From NCBI RefSeq assembly GCF_001425405.1, contig NZ_LMQP01000002.1, positions 62,357 to 126,356 of the forward strand: a DNA stretch of 64,000 nt, given 5' to 3'. Numbering within the stretch: the first letter of the stretch is position 1; each line of letters starts with the position of its first letter. Below are positions 26,780-35,548 of the stretch, in pieces. A program made the translations under genes and the position numbers. Source of the DNA: Sphingomonas sp. Leaf412 (lineage in GTDB: Bacteria > Pseudomonadota > Alphaproteobacteria > Sphingomonadales > Sphingomonadaceae). The notes under the pieces are model-generated. The model was not told the origin of the DNA, made no database searches, and was given only the letters and a program-made list of their open reading frames with translations.

Positions 26780-28795
26780 ATGGTCCGGCAAGCGATGCGC
26801 GCGGCGCTTTTCATCCTGATGACACTGGCCGGCGCGGCCTACGCCCAGGTCGGGCCGCGGCACGTGCGCATGGAATTGATCGCCGAAAGCGTGGTTCCGG
26901 CGGCGGGCGCGACGGTGACGCTGGCGTTCCGCTCTATCCCCGACGCGGGCTGGCACGGTTACTGGAAGAACCCGGGCGATGCCGGCGTCGAAACGCAGGT
27001 GACATGGACGCTGCCCCCCGGCGCGACCGCGGGGCCGCTGGTCTACCCGGTGCCGCAGCGGCTGCTGGTCGGCGGGCTGATGAACTATGTGTACGAGGCG
27101 CCGTGGGTGCAGTTCGCGGACATCGCCATCCCCGCGGGGCTGGCACGCGGCACGCGGCTGCCGGTGACGGCGAAGGTCGATTACCTCGTTTGCACCGTCG
27201 CCGTGTGCGTGCCCGAATCGCAGGCGCTGTCGACCGTGCTGACGGTCGGCGACGGGGCCATCGCGACCGATGCGCGCGCGCGGTTCGACCGGTGGCGGCG
27301 CGCGATCCCGAAACCGCTCGGCTCGGCCGCGACGTGGCAGCGCGTGGGCGACCGTTTCCGCCTGTCGGTGCCCTATCCGGCGGATGCCGCCCTGGAGCAG
27401 GCATGGTTCTATCCCGCCGCCGCCGGCGCGATCGACATGGCCGCACCGCAGGTGGCGACGCGCGACGGCGACCGCGTGGTGATCGAGACGAAGGCGGCGG
27501 CGCCCGCGGGAACGATAACGGGCGTGCTGTCGACCGGGAACGGCGCGGGCCTGACGGTCAGGGCGGGGCCGGGCGAGGTCGCGGCGGCGTCCGGTGCCGA
27601 ATCGGGGGGGGGCGACTGGAACGCCGCGGCGCTCGCCTTTGCGGGCGCGGTGCTCGGCGGTCTGCTGCTGAACGTCATGCCGTGCGTGTTCCCGATATTG
27701 AGCCTGAAGGCGCTGGGCCTCGCCCGGTCGGGGGAGAGCGAGCGCCACGCGCGGATGGAGGCATTGGCCTATACCGCGGGCGTGGTGGCGGTGTGCCTCG
27801 CGCTTGGCGGCGTCCTGCTGGCGTTGCGCGCGGGCGGCAGCGCGGCGGGCTGGGCGTTCCAATTGCAGGATCCGCGCGTCATCGGCGTGCTGTTGCTGCT
27901 GACCGCGGGCATCGCGCTGAACCTGTCCGGGCTGTTCGAACTGCCGACCCCGCAATTCGCCGCGCGGGGCGGCGTGGCGGGCGCGTTCGCGACCGGCGCG
28001 CTGGCCGCGTTCGTAGCGACGCCGTGCTCGGGCCCGTTCATGGGCGCGGCACTGGGCGCGGCGCTGGTCCTGCCCGCGGCGGCGGCGTTGCTGGTGTTCG
28101 CGGGGCTGGGCCTCGGCATCGCGCTGCCGTTCCTGCTGATCGGCTTCGTCCCCGCGCTGCGGCGGCGATTGCCGAAGCCGGGGGCGTGGATGGCCACGTT
28201 CCGCCGCATCCTGGCGGTGCCGATGTGGCTGACCGCGCTGGCGCTGGCATGGGTATTGGGGCGGCAGGCGGGGGTGGACGGCATGACGCTGGCGCTGGGC
28301 GCGGTCCTGCTCCTCGGCCTCGGCCTGTGGATCGTCGGGCGGCGGCAGGCGTCGGGGCGGCGCGCGGTCGTGCCCGCCGCGATCGCCACGGTGCTGGCGT
28401 TCGCGGCGGTCGTCACGATCCGTCCCGCCGCGCGCGCGGCGGCGGCGGCGACGACGGCGGCGGGCGAGGAGCCGTTCACCGAAGCCCGCCTCGCCGCGCT
28501 GCGGGCCGAGGGGCGGCCCGTCTTCGCCTATTTCACCGCCGACTGGTGCCTGTCGTGCAAGGTGAACGAGAAGGCGGCGATCGACACCGACGCGGTCCAC
28601 GACGCCTTCGCGAAGGCGAAGGTCGCGGTCCTCGTCGGCGACTGGACCGACGGCGATCCCGTCCTGGGCCGCTTCATCGCGCGCCACGATCGCGCCGGCG
28701 TGCCGCTATACCTGTATTACGCGCCGGGCGCGAAGCAGCCGCGGGTCCTGCCGCAGGTGCTGACGCGCGGGATGCTGACCGACCTGGCACGATAA
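26780..28795 (+). CDS. DsbD/ScsB-like transmembrane thiol-disulfide reductase
   Basis: 671 residues. The N-terminal DsbD-like periplasmic domain carries the cysteines CTVAVC (about 138 and 143). The membrane domain of about eight helices contains the redox pair MPCVFP (Cys302) and TPCSGP (Cys416). The C-terminal thioredoxin domain has WCLSC (590/593). It relays electrons from cytoplasmic thioredoxin to periplasmic thiol partners. It is divergent from the phosphatase gene, whose cysteines could be clients, by inference. ATG 26780; a second Met lies at residue 6. Confidence 0.92.
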   Translation: MVRQAMRAALFILMTLAGAAYAQVGPRHVRMELIAESVVPAAGATVTLAFRSIPDAGWHGYWKNPGDAGVETQVTWTLPPGATAGPLVYPVPQRLLVGGLMNYVYEAPWVQFADIAIPAGLARGTRLPVTAKVDYLVCTVAVCVPESQALSTVLTVGDGAIATDARARFDRWRRAIPKPLGSAATWQRVGDRFRLSVPYPADAALEQAWFYPAAAGAIDMAAPQVATRDGDRVVIETKAAAPAGTITGVLSTGNGAGLTVRAGPGEVAAASGAESGGGDWNAAALAFAGAVLGGLLLNVMPCVFPILSLKALGLARSGESERHARMEALAYTAGVVAVCLALGGVLLALRAGGSAAGWAFQLQDPRVIGVLLLLTAGIALNLSGLFELPTPQFAARGGVAGAFATGALAAFVATPCSGPFMGAALGAALVLPAAAALLVFAGLGLGIALPFLLIGFVPALRRRLPKPGAWMATFRRILAVPMWLTALALAWVLGRQAGVDGMTLALGAVLLLGLGLWIVGRRQASGRRAVVPAAIATVLAFAAVVTIRPAARAAAAATTAAGEEPFTEARLAALRAEGRPVFAYFTADWCLSCKVNEKAAIDTDAVHDAFAKAKVAVLVGDWTDGDPVLGRFIARHDRAGVPLYLYYAPGAKQPRVLPQVLTRGMLTDLAR

Positions 28796-28872
28796 ACGCA
28801 TCGGCCGCTTGTGCGGCGCAACATAATGACGCAGCATGCGGCGAAATCAGCACAGGCGCGTTACGAGGTCCG

Positions 28873-30387
28873 ATGGGGATACAGGCGTTCGACGAGATCA
28901 TGGGGGCGGCCGGCGGCGACGGCGGACGGCCCGAGCTGGCGGAACTGTGCCGGTGGCTGGACGACACGCCCGACGAGGAATTGCGCCGCCGCCAGGAATC
29001 GGCCGAAACGACCTTCCGCCAGCTGGGCATCACCTTCGCCGTCTACGGCGAAAGCGACGCCAGCGAGCGCATCATCCCCTTCGACATCGTTCCGCGCGTC
29101 TTCCTCGCCGACGAATGGGCGCGTTTGTCCGAAGGGCTGGTCCAGCGGGTGGAGGCGATCAACGCCTTCCTCGTCGACATCTACGGCGAACGCCGCATCC
29201 TGAAGGAAGGGGTGCTGCCGGAGGACCTGATCCTCGGCAATGCGCAGTTCCGCCCCGAAATCGCCGGCATCCGCCCCCCGCACGACGTGTGGGCGCACAT
29301 CTGCGGCATCGACCTCGTCCGCACCGGCCCCGACGAATTCTTCGTGCTGGAGGACAATGCCCGCACGCCCAGCGGCGTCAGCTACATGCTGGAAAATCGC
29401 GAGGCGATGGTGCGATTGTGCCCCGAATTGTTCGCGCAGTTCCGCGTCGCCGCGGTCGACCTGTATCCCGACATGCTGCTGGAGACGATGCGGTCGGTGT
29501 CGCCGCGCGGATGCGGGCAGAACCCGACCTGCGTCGTCCTGACGCCCGGGCATTACAATTCCGCTTATTACGAACACAGCTTCCTCGCCGATTCGATGGG
29601 GATCGAGCTGGTCGAGGCCGCCGACCTCGTCGTCGACGACGACATCGTATACATGCGGACGATCGCGGGACGGGTGAAGGTCGACGTCATCTACCGCCGC
29701 GTCGACGACGATTATCTCGACCCCCTGGTCTTCCGCCCCGATTCGATGCTGGGCGTCCCCGGCCTGATCGCCGCCTATGCCGCGGGCAACGTCGCGATCC
29801 TGAACGCGCCGGGCAACGGCATCGCGGACGACAAGGCGATCTACAGCTACATGCCCGAGATCGTGCGCTTCTATTCCGGCGGCGAGGCGAAGCTGCCGAA
29901 CGTGGAGACGTGGCGCTGTCGCGAGCCGCAGGCGCTGAAATACGTGCTGGAGCATCTGGACGAGGTGGTCGTGAAGCTGGTCGACGGATCGGGCGGCTAC
30001 GGCATGCTCGTCGGCCCGACCGCGTCGAAGGCGGAGATCGAGCGGTTCCGCGCCGCGCTGATCGCCAATCCCGATCGCTACATCGCGCAGCCGACGCTGG
30101 CGCTGTCGACCGTGCCCACGCTGGTGGAACGGGGCGTCGCGCCGCGGCATGTCGATTTCCGCCCCTTCGTCCTGACCGGATCGAAGGGGGTGAAGGTGGT
30201 CCCCGGCGGCCTTACCCGCGTGGCGCTGCGCGAAGGGTCGCTGGTCGTCAATTCGTCGCAGGGCGGGGGGACGAAGGACAGCTTCGTCCTGATGGACAAG
30301 CCCGCGGTCATGACGCAGTCGCTGGGCGGCATGACGCAGACGATCGGCGGCGGCGCCTCCACCGTCCAGACGACGGGCAGCCTGTAG
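28873..30387 (+). CDS. Circularly permuted ATP-grasp protein (DUF404/DUF407)
   Basis: 504-residue soluble protein of the circularly permuted ATP-grasp type 2 family, predicted to form an amide bond using ATP. Conserved stretches are YGERRILKEGVLP, EFFVLEDNARTPSGVSYM, VDVIYRRVDDDYLDPL, APGNGIADDKAIYSYMP and VDGSGGYGMLVGP. The substrate is unknown; a gamma-Glu or peptide ligase has been proposed for the family. The following gene starts immediately after its stop, and a transglutaminase-like gene follows, the standard three-gene cluster. Confidence 0.93.
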   Translation: MGIQAFDEIMGAAGGDGGRPELAELCRWLDDTPDEELRRRQESAETTFRQLGITFAVYGESDASERIIPFDIVPRVFLADEWARLSEGLVQRVEAINAFLVDIYGERRILKEGVLPEDLILGNAQFRPEIAGIRPPHDVWAHICGIDLVRTGPDEFFVLEDNARTPSGVSYMLENREAMVRLCPELFAQFRVAAVDLYPDMLLETMRSVSPRGCGQNPTCVVLTPGHYNSAYYEHSFLADSMGIELVEAADLVVDDDIVYMRTIAGRVKVDVIYRRVDDDYLDPLVFRPDSMLGVPGLIAAYAAGNVAILNAPGNGIADDKAIYSYMPEIVRFYSGGEAKLPNVETWRCREPQALKYVLEHLDEVVVKLVDGSGGYGMLVGPTASKAEIERFRAALIANPDRYIAQPTLALSTVPTLVERGVAPRHVDFRPFVLTGSKGVKVVPGGLTRVALREGSLVVNSSQGGGTKDSFVLMDKPAVMTQSLGGMTQTIGGGASTVQTTGSL

Positions 30388-31326
30388 ATGCTCAGTCGCG
30401 CCGCCGCATCGCTGTACTGGCTCGGTCGCTACATCGAGCGTGCCGATTTCATCGCCCGGCTTGTCGAGGCGACTGTCCGCCTCGACGTCCTGTCGCCGCG
30501 CCCGGCGGGGGAGGATGCGTGGAAATCCGCGCTGGCGGTAACGGAAACGCTGGAGGCGTTCGAGGCCACCGGCGCCGCGCTGACGCGCGAGGAGGTCGCG
30601 CGTTTCCTCATCAGCGATCCGTCCCACCCCGGCTCGATCCTGCGCTGCCTGTCGCTGGCGCGCGACAATGCCCGCGCGGTCCGGACCGCGCTGAGCCGCG
30701 AGGCATGGGCCGCGGTCAACGGCGCGTGGCTGGTGTTCGACCGCCGCATGAGCCGGCTGGACCCCAATGCCACGCTGGCGATCGTGGAGGCGATCAAGAA
30801 CGAGGCGCGCGGGTTCGAGGGCGCGATCCACCGCATGCTGCGCAATCCCACGACGCAGTTCATCCGGCTGGGGCAGGCGGTGGAGCGGACCGACGACACC
30901 GCGCGGTTGCTGGACGTGAAATACCATATCCTGCTGCCGGAGGGGGAAACCGTCGGCGGCACGGTCGATCGCGATCAGTGGACCACGATCCTGCAAACCG
31001 TGTCCGCGGTCACCGCCTATCGCTGGCTGTATAACGAGGGGCTTCGTCCCGCGAACGTCATCGACCTTCTGCTGAGCCGGAGCGAGCTGCCGCGCAGCAT
31101 CGCCGCCTCGACGGAAGAGACGGTCACCGCATTGAACGCGCTGGCGAAGTCGATGGGGACGCAGGGTGAGGCCGACCGCATGGCGCGCAACCGCCACGCC
31201 CGTGTCGCGCGCACCCGCACCGGCGACGTAATCGCGGGCGGCCTGCACCAGCATCTGGTGGCGGTGATCGAGGAAAATGCGCAGCTCCACGTCGCCATCG
31301 GGCGCCAGTTCAAGTTCGGACCGTGA
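30388..31326 (+). CDS. Alpha-E domain protein (DUF403)
   Basis: 312-residue all-helical protein with the family opening MLSRAAASLYWLGRYIERAD and repeated conserved acidic positions (LGQAVERTDDTARLLDVKYH). No catalytic activity is known; it always accompanies the permuted ATP-grasp protein and may act as its partner. Its ATG follows the ATP-grasp stop without any gap, so they are translationally coupled. The family-A inverted repeat separates it from the transglutaminase-like gene. Confidence 0.93.
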   Translation: MLSRAAASLYWLGRYIERADFIARLVEATVRLDVLSPRPAGEDAWKSALAVTETLEAFEATGAALTREEVARFLISDPSHPGSILRCLSLARDNARAVRTALSREAWAAVNGAWLVFDRRMSRLDPNATLAIVEAIKNEARGFEGAIHRMLRNPTTQFIRLGQAVERTDDTARLLDVKYHILLPEGETVGGTVDRDQWTTILQTVSAVTAYRWLYNEGLRPANVIDLLLSRSELPRSIAASTEETVTALNALAKSMGTQGEADRMARNRHARVARTRTGDVIAGGLHQHLVAVIEENAQLHVAIGRQFKFGP

Positions 31327-31333
31327 CCAAATT

Positions 31334-31400
31334 CCGTTCGTGCTGAGCGAAGTCGAAGCACCTGTGCATCGCCTTCGACCTCGTTCAGGCCGAGCGGCGG
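31334..31400. repeat. Inverted repeat, family A copy 2, degenerate
   Basis: CCGTTCGTGCTGAGCGAAGTCGAAG and CCTTCGACCTCGTTCAGGCCGAGCGG, imperfectly paired. It interrupts the alpha-E / transglutaminase spacing of about 105 bases inside one operon. Confidence 0.75.
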
Positions 31401-31431
31401 TGGCGGCGGGAAAGCAGAAAGCACCTCACCC

Positions 31432-32229
31432 ATGCGCCTCTCGATCGATCACCGCACGACCTATCAATTCACGCTGCCGCAGGGCCGCGTCGTGCAGCTG
31501 TTGCGGATGACGCCGCCCAATACGCACGACCAGACCGTGACCGACTGGCACATCGCGGTCGATTGCGACGCGCGGGTGCGCGAGCATCGCGACGGTTTCG
31601 GGAACCGCACGACGATGCTCTACGCGCAAGGACCGCTGGAACGCGTCGAGATCGAGGTGACGGGCGAAGTCGTGACGACGCACAGCAGCGGCGTCCTGCG
31701 CGGCGGGTTCGAACCGCTGCCGCCGCGACTGTATTTGCGCGAGACTCCTGCGACCGCCGCCGACGCCGCCATCGCCGATTTCGCGCGCGCCGCCACGGGG
31801 CCGGGCGATCTGGCCGGGCTCCATCGCCTGAACGCCGCGATCCGCGATCGCTTCCGCCTCAGCCGCGCACGCCCGGAAACCGGGCTGACCGCGATCGACG
31901 CCTTCGCCCGCGAAACCGCGACCGCGCGGGACATGGCGCAATTGTTCGTCGCCGCCGCGCGCGCGCTGGGCGTGCCCGCGCGCTACGTGACGGGCTATTG
32001 CGACCTGCAACAGGGCCACCGGCCCACCCCGCACGGCTGGGCCGATGCATGGGTCGACGGCATCGGATGGATCGCGTTCGATCCCACGCTGGGCCGCTCG
32101 CCGGAAGAGCATCACGTCCGCGTCGCGGTCGCGCTCGACGCCGCCGGTTCCGCGCCGGTCGCCGGATCGCGGCTGGGCGAGGGGCGCGAGCATCTGGACG
32201 TGGACGTGACCGTCAGCGCGCAGGAATAG
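31432..32229 (+). CDS. Transglutaminase-like protein lacking the catalytic Cys
   Basis: 265 residues: an N-terminal bacterial transglutaminase-like beta domain (about 1-110) and a C-terminal transglutaminase core. The core aligns by eye with the usual GVCQDFAH...ARALGIPARYVSGY...HAWAE...FDPT pattern. Here the sequence is ETATARDMAQLF, so Ala165 stands where the nucleophilic Cys belongs. His201 (HGWADAW) and Asp217 (FDPT) are retained. A Cys190 exists elsewhere (GYCDLQ). It is probably a pseudo-enzyme binding or scaffolding the ATP-grasp/alpha-E pair, or it uses another nucleophile. Confidence 0.88.
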   Translation: MRLSIDHRTTYQFTLPQGRVVQLLRMTPPNTHDQTVTDWHIAVDCDARVREHRDGFGNRTTMLYAQGPLERVEIEVTGEVVTTHSSGVLRGGFEPLPPRLYLRETPATAADAAIADFARAATGPGDLAGLHRLNAAIRDRFRLSRARPETGLTAIDAFARETATARDMAQLFVAAARALGVPARYVTGYCDLQQGHRPTPHGWADAWVDGIGWIAFDPTLGRSPEEHHVRVAVALDAAGSAPVAGSRLGEGREHLDVDVTVSAQE

Positions 32230-32253
32230 GCGTCCGGTCCCGCGGGACGGGGG

Positions 32254-33045
32254 TCAAACCCGCACCTTCCCCCACAGCGACGTCTCGACCGGCGCCACCG
32301 GCGCGGCGTTTTCCTCGGGCAGCAGCGACCAGCCCCGCGGCCCCAGCACTTCCAGTGGGCGGAACTTCGTCTTGTACGCCATGCGCGCCGACCCCTTCAC
32401 CCAATAGCCTAGGTAGACGTACGGCAGCCCCGCCTCCCGCGCGCGCGCGATATGGTCGAGGATGATGAAATTGCCGAGCCCCGGCCGGTCCGCGACGTCG
32501 GTGGCGAAGAAGCTGTAGATCATCGACAGGCCGTCCGCCTGCCGATCGGTCAGGCACGCGCCCAGCAGGCGACCCGCGCCGGGCGTATCGTGCGGTTCGC
32601 GATATTCGACGATCACCGAATTGACCGGCGACTGCTCGACCATGTCGGCATAGTCGACGTCGTCCATGCCGATCATGCCGCCGCTTGGGTGCCGCGTCGC
32701 CAGATATCCGCGCAGCAACTGATATTGCTCGTCCGTGGCCCAGGGACGGCACGCCGCGACGTCCAGGTCGGCGTGCCGCCGCATCAGCTTGCGCTGCGTC
32801 GCGTTGGCGACGAAACGGTGCGTGACCACGCGGACCGATACGCACGCCGCGCATCCCGCGCAGCTGGGGCGATAGGCGACCGACTGGCTGCGGCGGAAAC
32901 CGATCCGGCCCAGCGCGTCGTTCAGCTCCGTCGCATGCGGGCCGGACAATTCCGTGAACACCTTCCGCTCCTGCCGCCCCGGCAGGTACGGACACGGCGA
33001 CGGGCTGGTGACGAAAAAGCGCGGGAAACGGAAAGGCGCTGTCAC
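32254..33045 (-). CDS. bpt: Aspartate/glutamate leucyltransferase Bpt (Ate1-like)
   Basis: 263-residue aminoacyl-tRNA-protein transferase that adds Leu to N-terminal Asp or Glu, making N-degrons for ClpS/ClpAP. The N-terminal [16 protein letters not shown] cluster of cysteines and the GNAT-like C-terminal half ([47 protein letters not shown]) are typical. It is convergent with the transglutaminase-like gene, 25 bases away. The length is normal. Confidence 0.93.
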   Translation of the reverse strand: MTAPFRFPRFFVTSPSPCPYLPGRQERKVFTELSGPHATELNDALGRIGFRRSQSVAYRPSCAGCAACVSVRVVTHRFVANATQRKLMRRHADLDVAACRPWATDEQYQLLRGYLATRHPSGGMIGMDDVDYADMVEQSPVNSVIVEYREPHDTPGAGRLLGACLTDRQADGLSMIYSFFATDVADRPGLGNFIILDHIARAREAGLPYVYLGYWVKGSARMAYKTKFRPLEVLGPRGWSLLPEENAAPVAPVETSLWGKVRV

Positions 33046-33144
33046 CGCCGCGGACTCCTTGATTGCCGGTCGCGCCAGCTATGGAACGGCGAGGGAGTGG
33101 TGAAAAGGGCGTTTACCACGAAAGTGGCGACGCGGATGCCCGCG

Positions 33145-34386
33145 TCAGGCCAGCTCCACCACGCGCACCTCGTACGCCGCCTCCCCCAGCGCCGCGATCA
33201 GGCGTTCCAGATGTGCGCGGTCGCGCGTCTCGCACTCGACGTCCAGGCTCAGGCCCTTCGCGGGCAGGTTCGTGAAGATGCGCTGGTGCGACAGTTCCAG
33301 GATGTTGACCCGTTCCGCGTCGAAGATGCGCGCGACGTTGTACAGCGCGCCCGGCTGGTCCTGAAGCCGGATGCGCAACCGCGCCATCCGCCCGGACCGC
33401 GCCAGGTCGCGCAGCAGGACATAGGCCAGCAGCCGCGGGTCGATATTGCCGCCGCACAGCACGACGCCGACGGTCCGGCCGCGGAAGCGGTCGGGGTGCG
33501 CCAGCAGCGCGGCGAGGCCCGCGGCGCCCGCACCCTCGACCACCGTCTTCTCGATCTGGAGCAACAGGCTGACCGCCTCCTCCAGACTGCGTTCGCTGAC
33601 CAGCACGATATCGTCGACCAGCTCGCGGACCATCGCCGACGTGAGGCCGCCCGGTTCCTTGACCGCGATCCCCTCGGCCAGCGTGTCGCCCGCGCACGGC
33701 ATGTCGGTGCCGTTGATGCGATTGTACATCGACGGATACAGTTCCGCCTCCACCCCCACGACGTCGATCGGCCGCCCCTGCGCGCGCGCCACGGTCGCCA
33801 TGCCGGAAATCAGCCCGCCGCCGCCGATCGGCACGACCAGCGTGTCGATCGCGGGCACATCCGCCAGCATCTCGACCGCCACCGTCCCCTGGCCCGCGAT
33901 GATGCGCGCGTCGTCGAACGGATGGACGAAGGTCAGCCCGCGTTCCGCCTCCAGCGTGCGCGCGTGGGCGTAGGCGGCGTCGAACGTCTCACCCTCCAGG
34001 ATCACGGTCGCGCCGTGCCCCTGCGTCTGCACGACCTTCACGATCGGCGTATTGCGCGGCATCACGATGGTAGAGGGCACGCCCAGCCGCGTGGCGTGAT
34101 AGGCGAGGCCCTGCGCATGGTTGCCCGCCGACGCCGCGATGACGCCCTTCGCGCGCTGTTCGTCGGTCAGGAGCATGAGCGTGTTGAGCGCGCCGCGCTC
34201 CTTGTAGGCGGCGGTGAACTGGAGGTTCTCGAACTTCAGATACACCGTCGCGCCGGTCATTTCCGACAGGGTGCGGCTGATGAGCGTCGGCGTCCGCACG
34301 ATATGCGCGGCGATCCGCGCATGGGCGGCGGTGACGTCCGCCAGCGTGACGGGGGAGGGGATATCGAGCGCGACCTGCGTAGCCAT
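33145..34386 (-). CDS. ilvA: Threonine ammonia-lyase (biosynthetic-like, ACT domain)
   Basis: 413-residue PLP enzyme converting threonine to 2-oxobutyrate and ammonia, the first step to isoleucine. Lys62 in AAYKERGALN binds PLP. The glycine loop is VVPIGGGGLISG and the substrate loop SAGNHAQG. A C-terminal ACT-like regulatory domain follows from about residue 335 (RIRLQDQPGALYNVARI). The start is ATG 34386 (MATQVALDIP); a longer reading upstream runs through an inverted repeat and is not coding. It could also be named tdcB-like. Confidence 0.92.
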   Translation of the reverse strand: MATQVALDIPSPVTLADVTAAHARIAAHIVRTPTLISRTLSEMTGATVYLKFENLQFTAAYKERGALNTLMLLTDEQRAKGVIAASAGNHAQGLAYHATRLGVPSTIVMPRNTPIVKVVQTQGHGATVILEGETFDAAYAHARTLEAERGLTFVHPFDDARIIAGQGTVAVEMLADVPAIDTLVVPIGGGGLISGMATVARAQGRPIDVVGVEAELYPSMYNRINGTDMPCAGDTLAEGIAVKEPGGLTSAMVRELVDDIVLVSERSLEEAVSLLLQIEKTVVEGAGAAGLAALLAHPDRFRGRTVGVVLCGGNIDPRLLAYVLLRDLARSGRMARLRIRLQDQPGALYNVARIFDAERVNILELSHQRIFTNLPAKGLSLDVECETRDRAHLERLIAALGEAAYEVRVVELA

Positions 34387-34480
34387 AGCGGGCGGGACTA
34401 GGCGATTGATGCAGGTAAGGGAAGGCGGGGGGCATCCGATCCCACCATCTTCCGTTCGCGTGCGCGGCCCCACATCCCCC

Positions 34481-34563
34481 CTCCGTTCGCCCTGAGCGAA
34501 GTCGAAGGGCATGCGCTGACGGTCGCTCACAGGCTTCGACTTCGCTCAGCCCGAACGGGGGGG
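34481..34563. repeat. Inverted repeat, family A copy 3
   Basis: CTCCGTTCGCCCTGAGCGAA to the mirror GCTCAGCCCGAACGGGGG: strong stem of about 30 bases with a spacer carrying TGCGCTGACGGTCGCTCA. It lies upstream of the threonine lyase and upstream of the dehydrogenase, in their divergent gap. Confidence 0.85.
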
Positions 34564-34622
34564 CGCGCGACCAGACGTGAGGTGGCTGGCGCCCGTCTCC
34601 GACACGCTCTAATCCCACCCCC

Positions 34623-35462
34623 ATGAAGATCGCATTCATCGGCACCGGCGTCATGGGTGCCCCCATGGCGCGCCACCTCGCCGCCGCCGGCCACGCCGTC
34701 ACCGTCTACAACCGTACCCGTGCGAAGGCGGCGGCGACCGGGCTGGCCGTCGCCGACACGCCCGCGGCGGCGGCGGACGGCGCGGATGCGGTGGTCGCGT
34801 GCGTGGGCAACGACGCGGATCTGGAACAGGTGACGCTGGGCCGCGACGGCGCCTTCGCCGCGATGCGCAACGATGCGGTGTTCGTCGACCACACCACCGT
34901 GTCCGCCGCACTGGCCGAACGGCTGGCGCAGGCGCGCGCGCTGGTCGTCGACGCGCCGGTGTCGGGCGGGCAGGCGGGCGCGGAGGCGGGCAAGCTGGCG
35001 ATCATGTGCGGCGGCACGCCGGCGGCGATCGCGGCGGCGCAACCCGTCATGCAGGTCTATGCCGCGCGCATCGTCCACGTCGGCGCGGCGGGCGCGGGGC
35101 AGCGGACGAAGATGGTGAACCAGATCTGCATCGCGGGCGTGCTTCAGGGCCTGTCGGAGGCGGTCCGCTTCGCGCAGAAGGCGAACCTCGACATGGACAA
35201 GGTGCTGGAGGCGATATCCGGCGGCGCGGCGCAGAGCTGGCAGATGGTCAACCGCTGGCCGACGATGACCAGAGGGGAATTCGATTTCGGCTTCGCGATC
35301 GACTGGATGCGCAAGGACCTGGGCCTCGCGCTGGCGGAGGCGAGCGCCGTCGGCGCGACGCTGCCGCTGACCGCATTGGTCGACCAATTCTATGCCGAGG
35401 TGCAGGCGATGGGCGGCGGGCGACAGGATACCAGCGCGCTGGTGCGGAGGATGGGCAAGTGA
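34623..35462 (+). CDS. NAD(P)-dependent beta-hydroxyacid dehydrogenase
   Basis: 279-residue protein of the 3-hydroxyisobutyrate / tartronate semialdehyde / 6-phosphogluconate dehydrogenase-like family. The N-terminal Rossmann motif GTGVMGAPMARHLAAAGH, the substrate motif DAPVSGGQAGAEAGKLAIM and the catalytic Lys in KMVNQICIAG are present. The C-terminal helical domain is complete. The exact 3-hydroxyacid is not readable. It is followed directly by the amidohydrolase gene. Confidence 0.93.
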   Translation: MKIAFIGTGVMGAPMARHLAAAGHAVTVYNRTRAKAAATGLAVADTPAAAADGADAVVACVGNDADLEQVTLGRDGAFAAMRNDAVFVDHTTVSAALAERLAQARALVVDAPVSGGQAGAEAGKLAIMCGGTPAAIAAAQPVMQVYAARIVHVGAAGAGQRTKMVNQICIAGVLQGLSEAVRFAQKANLDMDKVLEAISGGAAQSWQMVNRWPTMTRGEFDFGFAIDWMRKDLGLALAEASAVGATLPLTALVDQFYAEVQAMGGGRQDTSALVRRMGK

Positions 35463-35525
35463 CGGGTGTTCGCGACGTGGCCGAAGGCCGCACCACTCCA
35501 TCCGACGTCGACTCCTCCACTCCAA

Positions 35526-35547
35526 CCCCTCCCCTGAAGGGGAGGGG
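35526..35547. repeat. Inverted repeat CCCCTCCCC-TGAA-GGGGAGGGG (family D)
   Basis: A perfect 9-bp stem and 4-base loop. It lies just before the signal peptide of the amidohydrolase and carries a purine-rich arm that could act as a ribosome-binding site. The surrounding bases, coding for TPPLKGRG in frame, are typical of a dispersed alphaproteobacterial element. Confidence 0.7.
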
Positions 35548-35548
35548 C

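Noticed and set aside
27004..28872. Fusion of the DsbD-like protein with the ATP-grasp protein
   Set aside because: The open frame that would join them reads the DsbD gene in the wrong frame; ATG 28873 starts the real ATP-grasp gene.
34386..34530. N-terminal extension of threonine ammonia-lyase
   Set aside because: It reads through an inverted repeat; the conserved protein starts at MATQVALDIP.
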